From assembly GCA_008973525.1 (NCBI GenBank), contig WACJ01000227.1, positions 186,001-250,000 on the forward strand: DNA of 64,000 nt, read 5' to 3'. Below, in pieces: positions 47,676 through 58,929 of this stretch (position 1 is its first letter; each line of letters begins with the position of its first letter). This DNA is from Stenopsyche tienmushanensis (taxonomy: Eukaryota; Arthropoda; Insecta; Trichoptera; Stenopsychidae). The position numbers were made by a program, and so were the translations under genes. A model generated the notes under the pieces. That model made no database searches and was not told the DNA's origin. It saw nothing but the letters and a program-made list of their open reading frames with translations.

Positions 47676-48226
47676 AGCTGGCAGCATAAATTGAAGATCA
47701 TATAATACATGTGAATAACTTAATAGTTGTGTTTTGGCATATTTCCGCACTATCATTATGATAATCTGGCGACTGAGTGCCGTTAGGTTTGGGAGGGAAG
47801 AGGGTTGAAATCTAGTGAAAATTCAATATAATTAAATATTACATAAGTATTTTTAAAAAAAAAAACTATAAATTAATAAAATAAACAATCATTTATAAGT
47901 GTTATTAAGACTTTAATAACATTTATTTAGTCTGGCGTTTTTATAAACGTAAACTATTTATTATAAGGTATTAAATATAATTTATTCCAACTTTTTAAAA
48001 TTGACATCATTTTCTGGTTAGCTACAGTAAGTTTGAACCAGTCTAGTACTATCTTAACAAGCTGGTAATAATCTGGCAACCCCTTCCCCTCCTAAATCCA
48101 ACGGCACTCAGTCGCCAGACTGTCTTAATGATAGTCTAGAAATTCGCCAGAATACAACTACATATGTATTAAATTATTCGCAAGTGTTAAATGATCTTCA
48201 ATTTATGCCCCCTGCTCTCAGTCTAT
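47676..48226. mobile_element. MITE with very long terminal inverted repeats, copy B
   Basis: Same arms as 7217-7563 (GCAGCATAAATTGAAG, CTGAGTGCCGTTAGGTTTGG and complements) but with about 200 bp of A/T-rich sequence in the middle that copy A lacks. Confidence 0.72.
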
Positions 48227-48229
48227 TAG

Positions 48230-49199
48230 ATATTAATTTTGAGAGTAAATCGAGACAAACCTAAATAAACAATCAATTTTAATGGCGTGTATACAATAGT
48301 AACAAAAAATATATATGCTATGATACACAAGTCGGCTTTAGACAATAAAATATGTAAGTCAAACCACTTTTTACGCAACTTCTAATATCCCTAAAATCGC
48401 TGGTGATTAACCTGTTGATCCCTATTCCCTAAATAAAAGCAAAATCAATTTCGATTTCTTAACAGTGATATATAGAATCATTATCTAACACTAAAAATGT
48501 CGAAAAAAGACATATTCTTCCTTAATTTAGGATATATTTGAATGATGAATTTCGTCAGAGTTGGCACTAAAAGAACCAAAAACAGAAGTGTGAATAATTA
48601 TGACTAATTTCATATTTTTCGAATGGAAATGCGTCTTAGCAATAATCGTTTTATGTTTTTGATTGTGTTTTAGAGTGTTTTTCAAACTCCTGTGTGTTGT
48701 GATCTGTGTCGCTTCTTCTTCAATATTGTGAGGTAACCTTAATGAGAATCAAGTGTTATTTTTTGTGCAAGTTATATCCTAATTTATTGTGGTTTACTAT
48801 TTATGTTTCATATTAAAAAAAAACATTTAAATTATTGATTTTTTAGTAAAAGTACTTTTTTTAAAATTGAAAACATGCAGCGATTAAGTGGTTAAAAGGT
48901 TAAGAAGTTCATAGTAAATAATTCCAGCAATATTCCTTTTATAACCTTCCTGAGTGGAAATCCTTGTTGTACATTGTCGTGTACAATCAATTTCTCGTCT
49001 TCAGTGATAATATGCAGGATAACTGCAGTTTGTATCTGAACACAAAATGCACTCAAAAGAGAGCGTGCTAAAATAATGGATTTTTTTCGGGCGGACCTTT
49101 GGAATCGGTTGTCCTAAAATCTGATGCGATTCGATCGTTGCAGTGCCCGGATGGCTGATCGTGCGAATGCTATAATTTGTATTTGTCGTCAAAATTGAA
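48230..49199. other. A/T-rich spacer upstream of the tetraspan gene
   Basis: No exon or repeat recognised. Confidence 0.4.
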
Positions 49200-49560
49200 A
49201 CCGTGGAGGTTTCGCAAGTGGTCGGTCGTGGTGTCGGTGTTCCGTCGTGGGCTCAAGAAAGTGTGTTCTCCCACTTGCAAGAGGTGTTTGGCTGAATGCC
49301 GATGAGGCAACAGTCTCAGTCCCTCCTCGCGGAGTCGCTGCCACGCCACTTACTTACTCACTAGTCACCGGTGACCTCATGGGAGGTTTCGACGTGCCAA
49401 CTTAGGCTCTCGTCATGTGATCTATCAGCCCTCAGCCATCATCAGCCATCATCAGCCATCAGCCATCAGCCACCGTGTCTGTGCGCCCTACCAGTCGCAT
49501 TGTGCAACATTCAAAAGTGCCACAAGATAACCTTTGCATAAGTACGAATGCCTTTTTTGA
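49200..49560 (+). promoter_or_regulatory. GC-rich promoter/5'UTR candidate for the four-pass membrane protein gene
   Basis: A block of higher G+C and CpG upstream of the plus-strand gene. It ends in a plausible leader-exon donor (GCATAA before GTACGAATG near 49540-49550), and the coding exon starts 2.2 kb later. No TATA box is evident. Association is positional. Confidence 0.35.
49425..49474 (+). repeat. Short tandem repeat (CAGCCAT/CATCAGCCAT)
   Basis: About six imperfect units of CAGCCATCAT and its 7-bp variant, inside the probable leader region. Confidence 0.85.
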
Positions 49561-49954
49561 GCAACTAGTTTAGCATCAGTGTCGTCGAGGAGCGAGATAA
49601 GGACGCAAGCCTGTCTTGGTCGCCTTCGACTCGTTCATTAGAAAGACAATCGTCCGTCGAAGAATCGACGATTAACAATCGTCAAGCAGTGCTCTGCTTT
49701 CACTTTCGATTGACAACAATGTGATATAATGTCCATAATTCTTCGCGGTTGTCATCAATCATTAATCCTCTCGTTGACCGCATCTTGGATGCGGACGTCC
49801 TCGGCAATTTGCCTGCAATCGCTTCTAATCTGTGCACTTTGCCTCATGAACATAATTTCTTAATTCGCTCATGTAAACTTGATAAAAACACTCAACAAAT
49901 GCAGCCATCAGCTGTCCAAGACAATGCAGTTTAGCTTAAATTCGAATTTATTAA

Positions 49955-50440
49955 CACATAACATACGGGGAAATTTCGCGCGCGTTTGCCCTTATAAAGA
50001 TAACGAAAACTTTAAAAAATCTAATATTTATTTTAAATTATGTCTAACACTTACAAATGCGTATTATTGTTGTTGAATTTAAGTGTAAGTCGATTTATAA
50101 CTGTTGCCTGAAAAACATGTTTTCCTATTTTATTAGCCAACATTTTTATGATGCACATTGACGTTCTGCATCTTTTTTTGTATTATTCTGCTTCTTTATA
50201 TCCACATATTATTCAAAAAGTTTTCAGGACTCTCGGGATTTTTTGTAGTTATTAAATCGTGAGGGTTTGACAAGAACAGTATAAAAATATATACTGGAAA
50301 AAAATATTTTCAGTCACTCTTTGCATTGGAAATGTGCTCAATTTCGAATAAAATAGTTTCAATCAGTTGTTATAACATTCGGCCAACGTCGACCAAAAAA
50401 CGACGTAATTCATAGAAACATGCTACCCGCGCGTAATGTG
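49955..50440. mobile_element. piggyBac-like MITE, copy C
   Basis: TTAA at 49951-49954; the right side ends ...CCCGCGCGTAATGTG followed by TTAG. The left end CACATAACATACGGGG plus a CGCGCGCG block resembles the right end of the element at 33882-35896. Confidence 0.6.
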
Positions 50441-50544
50441 TTAGGCATTCTCCAAAGGGGCGTTTGCATCCTCGAACACAATGAGTAATATTCGCGGGCA
50501 ATTAACATAATCAGGTGCGAATATGCACATAATCGGAATATTTA

Positions 50545-50970
50545 GACGATTCCATCATCAGCAAACAGAGGATCGGTCTCCATTTTTTTGCGACCTGGCG
50601 CTATTGCTTATTGCGACTTTTGGTTTTAGTCTCAAGGCTGAGGTCAAACGTTGCGCTGCTGGATAATTACAACAAATCCGACCTTCTTGAAGATCGTCTC
50701 CGGGCGGAGAGCTTAGGGCGCCTTTTTGAAATATTTCAAAATGCGATCGCCGAATTAAATCTGCGCCAAATTTCATTTGGATCGACGCGCATGCGCGCTG
50801 GCGATCAAAATTCGACCATCAACGTCGAAATAGTGCATCGAAATCATTAAAAATGGAATGATTTTAATGCATTTCCAATGGTATTGTAAAATGGTTTTGT
50901 TTGCTCCGTTCGAGCCTTGTTCGATTGTTTTGGGCATGTGACGCGATGCCATTCTTTTTATGGCGTTTTC
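50545..50970. other. Balanced-composition island of unknown nature
   Basis: Higher G+C with open frames on both strands (plus 50611-50850; minus 50558-50976) and a GCGCATGCGC palindrome near 50788. Lies in the presumed 5' intron of the membrane-protein gene. Could be an alternative first exon/promoter or an old element; no domain seen. Confidence 0.3.
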
Positions 50971-51800
50971 CCACATTCTTGTGTAAGCGTGGAATTGTCA
51001 GCATTTTGGGAAAATTCATCGTAATGAATTACGTTTGTGAACGTGTTGACATTCAAAGATAATTAAAAGGCACAATTCGTTAGCCAGTGCATTAAAAATA
51101 ATAAAATATGACGACTTAACCTTTCCCTTACGATGCTGTGTATTTAGTACGCCATATGACATTCTAAAACCCTGTATTTATTACATTTCATATCGATATT
51201 CTATAACATATATATCAATATACATAGTATACATATCGGGATTCAATGTAGAAATGCTGTAAAAATTCCCTTTATTACAACTTTACTACAACTCGACTCA
51301 GTGTCGTAAATACACCATAGTAAAGGAAAAGTTAATGAGACTCGTTTGACAGATCAAATTATACTTTAGGACTTAAATCTATGAATTTAAACACGCATCA
51401 AATATTCATCAAAATTAAACATTCATTCGCTTGAACATTCAACATAATTAAAAATCAGAATCTGTTTATTTAGCTCCGAAGATTTGCCGCTCTATCGAAT
51501 GATTTCATTCGAATTTGTTGTACAGATTAGAAATTGCATTTCACGCTTAACGGCCCAACATAATCGACATGAATTATAATAAAATGCATTAGACTTAAAC
51601 GACGATGGTCGCAATAAAATGCATATTTTACATTCTTATTAAAAGTGAGATCCAGTCTATAATTCTATAGTTTTTGAGTGTAAAATTCGTTGATAAATCA
51701 ATCTTTTACAACACATTAATTGAAGTGAAATTGTGATTGTTTTAGAATGGTGTATGAATTAAATGGATTCGTTCGGTGATGGTGATGATACGGAAGTTTA

Positions 51801-54800
51801 ATGTTTCAAATGAATCATGTGCTTGGATCATGTACTAAATTCAACTTGGATAAGTGGTGTACGAGCTTCAAGATGAAGCCTATGAAACCAGCCGTCAGAA
51901 GAATATTTTGCTGCAGCGTCTTTGTGGCATCCGGAGTAGTTGCAGTTTATGTTTTGGTAAGATTGTTGTGTTTAAAATGTTTCGTATTGGGGTGTTTCAT
52001 ATAAACGTTCGGAATTCGTATAATGTATTCAGTGGCGTAGCTACTTAGGGGCTTGGCGGGGCAGTGCTCCGGGGCCCTCAAGCTGAGGGGGCCCTCGAAT
52101 CCTTACCAGAAATTTCGATCGAACTGAACTTTTGGAAATGTCTTCAATTTTCAAAATAAATATGACAGGTTGCAATCCCACTTTAATCATGACAACTCAC
52201 TTGGCCACAAGATTTGCGTGTTCAACCGGTCCGCTTTTCGGATCGCTGACATGACGAATGAGCGAACTCTCATTACAAAACGTCCGAAGAAGACTGATCG
52301 GGTGGGCTGTGGATTGATTAGACAACTTAGTATTTATTGTTGAAAAACATATAAAAGAAAAATAATACAAATAGCAAAAATGAATCTGTATTTAAAGACA
52401 ATCAAAGGCTACTACATCTTTGATCATTGAAAATAGTTGAACCTGTGAAATATTGCATAGAACCTTTCTGAAACACGGTCGATCTTTGATTGATTGAAAT
52501 TCCGAACCTTCATATGTAACGGTGTAGTATACAAGTCAAATTATATCAGAGTCGAAAAATAAATCTGCAAGGTGAAAAACCTCTTAAGTACTGCATGTGC
52601 GTGAGTGAAAAATTAGATTGAAGTTGAGCTTCAGGCTCAAGTTGGTTCTCAACGTCTTGCAACAGGAAGCAATGTTTGAATGACGTTAAATGGGGTCGGA
52701 CAATCACTTTAATAATTCAAATTGGTGCCGGGCTAAGAAACGCAACGAGAAATTGCTTTAAAATAATACTAAATTGTCGGACAAATTGTGCGTCTCTACT
52801 CCAGTAATTGCAGTGCTTGATAAGCTGGCTTCTGCATTTCATACTCTTCTTGGTATTTCTATGCATTTATCTCCAATAAGTCTAAGACAAATGTACCGTT
52901 AATCGAGTATGATATATAACATTTCCCTATCAGGCTACCCACCGAAGTGATTTAAAACAATTAGCATTTGCACTGCGTACATTCATTGACCATTTGGCAT
53001 ACATAATGCACCCTAAGCCTTTAAAGTGAGCAATGTTAAAACAATGTCAACCGGCTATACTGTTACATTTAACTGTTTTTGATTCTTTAATGGGCGAATC
53101 GCTTTTATTTTCGATCCATTTTTGTAAAAGTCATTAGTGACTAAAAACGGTAACTGATGTGTCAGAACATGCTGGCAATTATTGCATACTAACGGTTGAA
53201 GCAATCAATAAAATCGTGTTAATATGACTTAACAAATTGGATAATGATTAACGTTTTTCCCCCCATTGAATACTCATGTTCATTGTTAGTAATTTGTATC
53301 GATATCCATCGATGTAAATCATTGATAGTAAATCTGGTCCCTACCGCCCACTAGTGAGAGTTTAAGCTTTCATAGCTTTCCAAGAAGAGCTGTTAGAAAT
53401 TAGATATGTTGAAAAAAGTAAACATCATTTTGATAGTTGTGGATATGTAAATCTATGACAAAATAAAAAAAAATGCCTCCATTATATCCGAATGTGTATA
53501 TTCAACAGGGCTATAACAAGGGTCCAACTGGGCTTGGAGCGCAAAATGCAGAATAACGACCTAGTTGAGAGCTACCCATGGCTTTTATTTTACTTGACCA
53601 TTCTACTTTACATTAATCAGCACTGATTGACTCTGTCCGTTTTAATAATATATACTAAGTTGTCAAATCCCTCTTTTCTTTGTTATCGCTTAAACATTGG
53701 GTCGACCTAGTCAGCATAAGCCCGCAATAAAATAAAGATAACAATATTTTCGACCAATTGTAAAATTTAATCCACCCACCCGATCAATCTTCATCTTGGT
53801 CTTTGTAATTTGGAGTTTGTAATCGTTCTATAGACATGTTCAGGTATGGCGTCCGATCGCAAGGCGCTCATTCGTCATATCAGCGGTCCGAAAAGCGGAC
53901 CAGTTGTTCATATAGACCTTCTGGCCACTCTGTTCTCTTTTAGGATTTTTTTGCGACATTTTCGGGGCCTTCTATGATCTACACGATCATGAAAGCTCAT
54001 GAGGTGAAAAACTCGGAACCCGATACAAGTTTTTCCATAAGAACAAATGGAAATGTAATTAAAAACCATATGAAAATAAAAACCGTGTGTAATTCTCGAT
54101 TGGGTCAGTATTCTAAGTTTTGCGCCTCAAGCTCAATTGCGCCCGTGGCGGGCGCAAGCTTTGCCATGCCCCTGGAATCAGGTTTTAATGCTGTTAATCA
54201 TGTTATGACCTAACAAAGAATTTGTCTGAATATTTGCAAAAGAGGAGATATTCATTTGTACCTTATTAAAATCAGATATTAAATATTTAGTTTTGCAGTA
54301 TCATCCATAAGGATCTCATAAATCATTAATTAAATGTAATTTTATAGATTTTATACTGTTATGCATACAAAGTAAAAATATTTTTTACTTTGTATTACAT
54401 ATTCTTAAATATTTTGCAGTAGCGTTAAATTAAGTCGTTGTGGAATCGGTGGACGGTGAGAAAATTTTGCTACTTACAAAGACACAAATAGGTAGACTAC
54501 TCCTGATATAAAGTCTTAAGACATAGCAGAAACTAATTCCAAGTTCAAAATGTCATATTCGTTACGCTTGTTGATTCTGTACTTATTATAATAGTAACTG
54601 TACTGGTAACCGATACTGCATATTCTAAAACCTCACGTTCCTGGCTATTAAAATATACATTATTATAATTAAAATATGAGTCAAGATAAACCATTTTAAT
54701 AGATACGTTTGTAAAATCACAATTTTATATTGTTGCTTAGAAAAAAAATACTATTTACTTAAAAATTGCTATAAAATATGCATTTTTGAATTGAGATTAT

Positions 54801-56587
54801 ATTAATTATGCATTAAATAAAGTTAGTTATTATCTACTACGATTTATATATATATTTAATAGAACTGAATACATAGTAATATGTGCAAATACTCATTTGA
54901 TACATCAATACTTAGAAATTAATACATGGGAAATCAACTTTTTTTTCCAAAAAGTGCTTTATAATTAGATGATTTAAGCATCCACTTATTTTTCGAAGGC
55001 TTTCGATGAAGCATACAAACGATAAAAACATCTTCAGATAAAGTGACGTTGATTTAAATAGCATCTTTCAGCGAAGCACATCCAATTACAAACTGACGAG
55101 TCCAATTATCTCCTTGTCTACTTCATGAAAACTTAAAAATGTGCTTGATATTTGATGAATCAGGACGTTTAATATGATACACATTTAAATAAATACATTT
55201 TCATCAATGATAATAGAATAAAATGCGTATAAATATTGTTTTCAGATATCTTATACCATAGCATTTGCATACGAATTGTTATGGATTTTGGAGTCAGAGG
55301 TGGGTCTTCCGCCGCCTGCATATCTTTTGGCCATTTGTTATTTTGGAGTGATGGTCGCCACGTCCGTTCTGATTCATGGCTTAGCTACCGTGAGTTATTC
55401 TTAAATACATATTAAATTCACAATATACTTACGGCTTTAAAACTGTGTTACATTTAATATCATGTAATTTCAGAATAATCTGCGTTGTATACTTGGATGG
55501 TTAATAGCTGTGATTTTACTATTGATACCAGAATGTTGCTTTGTATTTTACATGAGCATAGGACACTGGGTAATCTTTATTTTCCATGATTATTTAAATT
55601 GCATGCATATATTTATTATATATAATTTATTTTATACATCATAAATAGGGACTGCAATCTATATATGGGATGACCGAACTGATATTCTACTTAGTAAGAC
55701 TTCTAGCAATTGTTATAGGCGTTGTAATTATACAGTCATATTATGCGACCAAATTAATAGAAGCACAGATGATGATGATGGCGTTGGAAGGGTAAATGAT
55801 TTATTATTATTTTAATAAAATTACATTGATTTTAATTTATATTACTGCTAAATATTTCAATTTTTGTATTTTTTAGAAATCCTCAAATAGCAAATAATTT
55901 ACAACCATCATTGACTGAGAGTGAATTTAATGCAAGTTCTTTTGTGCCTGGTGATACAGTTGATTCTCCTTCCTTATATGCTTATACAAATTATGGAATG
56001 ATCAGAGAACAAAGTAAATTGTCTTACAAATTGTGAATAAAGTTATGAACGTTAACAAAATAAAATAAAATAAATTTGTATTCGTAGGTAAATTTGCTCA
56101 TTCGATGCCCGATTTGAGAGAAGAATTCATTCAAAAGGCTCCGGCAGACTTTTCAGGAAAAATGTCAAAGTATTGGCAGCCACCTATAGAAGAAGTACCC
56201 GGTTATCATCCGCAATTTATAGAAAATTTCCCACCTAATTATGTCTTTCCACATTATACGAGGAGCTTAGACAGGAAATGTAAGAAGAATTTCCAGCGCA
56301 GATCTGGTTCACTCGTTGAACTCCAGCAGCTATCAGAAGTCAACAATAGAAACATGTATACTTCTTATGGGAATAATATTTTACCACCGAGAAGATCAAT
56401 GGACGATTTAAAAAGTGATCCGTTCAATATGTACGTACCGAGAGATTATATGTACGGACCAGTTTTATACGGACCGGACAATTTGATGTATAGGAGGCAA
56501 AACATCGATAGTAAATACGGTTCTAGTAAAACATCCATGGGCAATGAATCGGACGATCTGACTAAATATAGAGACGTTGCATTGTGA
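51801..56587 (+). CDS. Four-pass transmembrane protein with long cytoplasmic tail
   Basis: Six coding exons: 51801-51956, 55246-55389, 55474-55569, 55649-55791, 55877-56013, 56088-56587, GT-AG borders, consistent phases; 391 aa to TGA. Four hydrophobic segments: about 36-60 (FCCSVFVASGVVAVYVLISY), 75-98 (AYLLAICYFGVMVATSVLIH), 104-126 (CILGWLIAVILLLIPECCFV) and 141-163 (IFYLVRLLAIVIGVVIIQSY). Then comes a 220-residue tail rich in Tyr, Pro, Asn and Arg, with RRSGSLVELQ and RRSMDDLKS stretches that look like basophilic phosphorylation sites. The four-pass head resembles insect tetraspan families such as pasiflora/DUF4728 (septate-junction and other roles), but I cannot assign an ortholog. The start could be Met-1 at 51801, Met-4 or Met-25 (51873). 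Intron 1 (3.3 kb) carries hAT and RepA repeats. Confidence 0.85.
52030..52200 (-). mobile_element. hAT-like element end fragment
   Basis: Begins CAGTGGCGTAGCTAC and matches the complement of the right arm of the element at 45379-46595 (GGGCAGTGCTCCGGGGCCCT, AATCCTTACCAGAAATTTCG) for about 170 bp, then switches abruptly to RepA. Confidence 0.8.
52200..52345 (+). repeat. Dispersed repeat RepA, copy 4 (partial)
   Basis: GGTCCGCTTTTCGGATCGCT core near 52231-52250 and the GATCGGGTGGGCTG and ATTAGACAACTTAGTAT segments. Confidence 0.65.
53335..53420 (-). repeat. Short dispersed repeat, inverted partner of 43960-44030
   Basis: TGGTCCCTACCGCCCACTAG followed by a GTTTAAGCTTT segment, complement of the copy near 44 kb. 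Confidence 0.5.
53500..54190 (-). repeat. Dispersed repeat RepA, copy 5 (longest)
   Basis: In minus orientation it holds all blocks of copy 1: ACTTGACCATTCTACTTTAC, CTCTTTTCTTTGTTATCGCT, the GCGGTCCGAAAAGCGGACC palindrome near 53883-53903 and the GGCCACTCTGTTCTCTTTTAGG flank. A block like the family end (ATTCTCGATTGGGTCAGTAT, CGCCCGTGGCGGGCGC) occurs at 54095-54175 in plus orientation, while its complement starts the repeat at 53515-53575, so the ends are inverted copies. Confidence 0.6.
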
Positions 56588-57580
56588 TTAAATTTATTGT
56601 TAAACATTTTTGTATGGATAAATTTGTATTTGTTATAGGGTTCACAAAGTGTGATCGAAGTAAATCGATAGAATAGTCTATTTATGAAATATTATTATGA
56701 ATAATGTGTTTAACAACATGATTTTATTAATTACAGCGTATAAGTTATATTTCTATAACATCAAATAATGAAAATTTACAATTAGTTAAGTTTTAAGTAC
56801 GAGGTATTAATTAAATTCCACACAAATGAAATTCATTACGATGAAGAATTTATCGTAATGAACATCTTTGGTATGAAATTTATGAGATATAAGAATGATC
56901 AAAAATATTTTGAATAACAGATTTACACCATAAAAATATTTAAGCCAAAATTGGTACTTAAATCATTGCGTGTTCTGATTTTCACGTTGTTATCAGTTAT
57001 CATAGGGCACAAATTTTTGTTTTAATATATCCAATTAATGTATAAAGGTGAGTCATCTTGTAAAGAATTTAAAAATAAATTTATTACACACAAAAAGCCA
57101 GGTAAAGTAGAACATTAAAAGCAACATTTCAAAGCGATAAAAATCCTTTCCATTTTGACTTACCCTAGCTAAAATAAAAACCCATTGTTATTATCATTTA
57201 AGACAATTTTATTTGCATATACTAGTCTGAAAATATAAATGTCTTATTCAGCTTATGATTGTAAATATGAACTAGACCAAAGACGATGGTTGAGTCTTTA
57301 TAAAAAAAAATTACCAATCGTATAACCAATAAAATGACGGTTACCATTTTTATTTACTGTTCTTTTATTCCCCCATGTAGTTTATTGAATTGTTAATAAG
57401 GCACAAAACATCATCGGTGATTGATGAACGCTCCAACAAATTGGACAATCCAACGCCACCTTGCACAACGTTCATAGGATTACCACAGGTCTACTGTATA
57501 ATTATCTCGGATGTCCGAGGGGTTTATAAATAAGTATTAAGAGCAATTAAAGATATGCTTTAAAAATATTTTTTTTATAG

Positions 57581-57740
57581 AACTATGCAAGCCGTGTATT
57601 CGTCAGTGGCATGTGGGAAATTCAATCGAAGGATGCTGTCTAAATCATTTATATATCATAATCCCATAAATAAGACGTATAAAGACGTTCTTCACATGAA
57701 TATTAGGGGATGTGATGCATCCATGGATCCCACGTCACTG
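57581..57740 (+). CDS. Candidate first coding exon of an unknown gene
   Basis: Polypyrimidine tract and TATAG acceptor (57576-57580), ATG at 57585, 52 open codons, then a GTATGT donor at 57741. Product MQAVYSSVACGKFNRRMLSK... has no recognised motif. No downstream partner exon identified in the window. Confidence 0.25.
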
Positions 57741-58099
57741 GTATGTTGTACGATTATTGTCATATGTTGATTTCGATACCATCACATATTTTATTATTGT
57801 TTATATGAAGAGCTGTTAATCATTTGCGGCCGTATGTCTGCTCTCAGCCACCACAACAAGGAAATGTATGAATCTCAACTATATTCATTCATGTATCAGT
57901 TCATAATTTCTCTGAAAGCTTGTGGGTGTCTAAGCGACCTTGTCACAAACCGCCGTGGCGAATCAGTTGCCTTTTGAGAGTAAAGAAATCGACAAGCTTC
58001 GGAGATACGTTACCGAATTTCAAATAAAGCTTTACAAATTATGATTAACTGTAATGTAAGAGTTTTCTTTGGCGCCTTGAATGGCACCATGGGTGCCCG

Positions 58100-58925
58100 C
58101 AGGGGGATGGGTGGCAAGGGAGGACACTTGTCCCCCCTTGGATTGATTAAAAATAGTCAAATAACGTTATTTTAATTTTAAATCACTTCGTGTTAGCATA
58201 AAGAAAGTGTGGAGAATGTTGGCCAGCCTGGAGGAACGAGTTACTCAGGCTCTTCAAGTTGATCTTCCAGAAGTCCAACTGCAAGTTCAAAACCTGCTCA
58301 GTGTAGTAAAACTTTACCGAGGTGATTCCGATAACTATTTCAGGGATATTTTTGAGAAAACTGTACAACTCACACAAAAAATGGATATTGAACTGATGAT
58401 ATCAAGACAGTGTGGAAGACAAAAGCATCGAAGTAACCCGGGAACCATAAGTTTTGAAGAGTATTTCAGACAAACATTTTACATTCCATACATAGATTCT
58501 CTAATTAACTCAACGGAGAGTCGATTTTGTGAAGCCAACAGTGCACAATTTAACTTAGCGTTGGTACAGGCACAAGAATAGCACGAACTAGTTCCAAGTT
58601 AGAAGACAAACTGACATTGTTTTTACAAAGCATTGATCTTTCATTTCCTCCTTCTGAATTTTTCTATGAATCAATCAATCCCAGTTGTTGCTATTAACTA
58701 GAAACACTTGGAGTAAGCATACATTCAATTGTTCTTGGAATTCTTTTGATGGAATTCTGGAATCTCATACAATATGAGTTGGGCGCAAGACATGTTGCAT
58801 TTTTTTTATGCCTTGTACCGTCATATTCAATGCAAATCAGACATTTAGAGGATTTTCGAGGGTTTCGGCGGCATAAAAATGTGTTTTCATAACAAAAATG
58901 TACAATATATTAAGCACATTTTAAG
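58100..58925 (+). mobile_element. hAT/ZMYM1-like transposase fragment
   Basis: Frame 58207-58581 encodes about 124 residues including LSVVKLYRGDSDNYFRDIFE and EEYFRQTFYIPYIDSLINST followed by RF. These blocks are typical of hAT-type transposases of the ZMYM1/52-kDa-repressor group, just before their dimerisation domain. It is followed by about 340 bp of non-coding 3' sequence matching 36765-37110. The N-terminal zinc fingers, catalytic core and C-terminus are absent. Confidence 0.7.
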
Positions 58926-58929
58926 ACGC

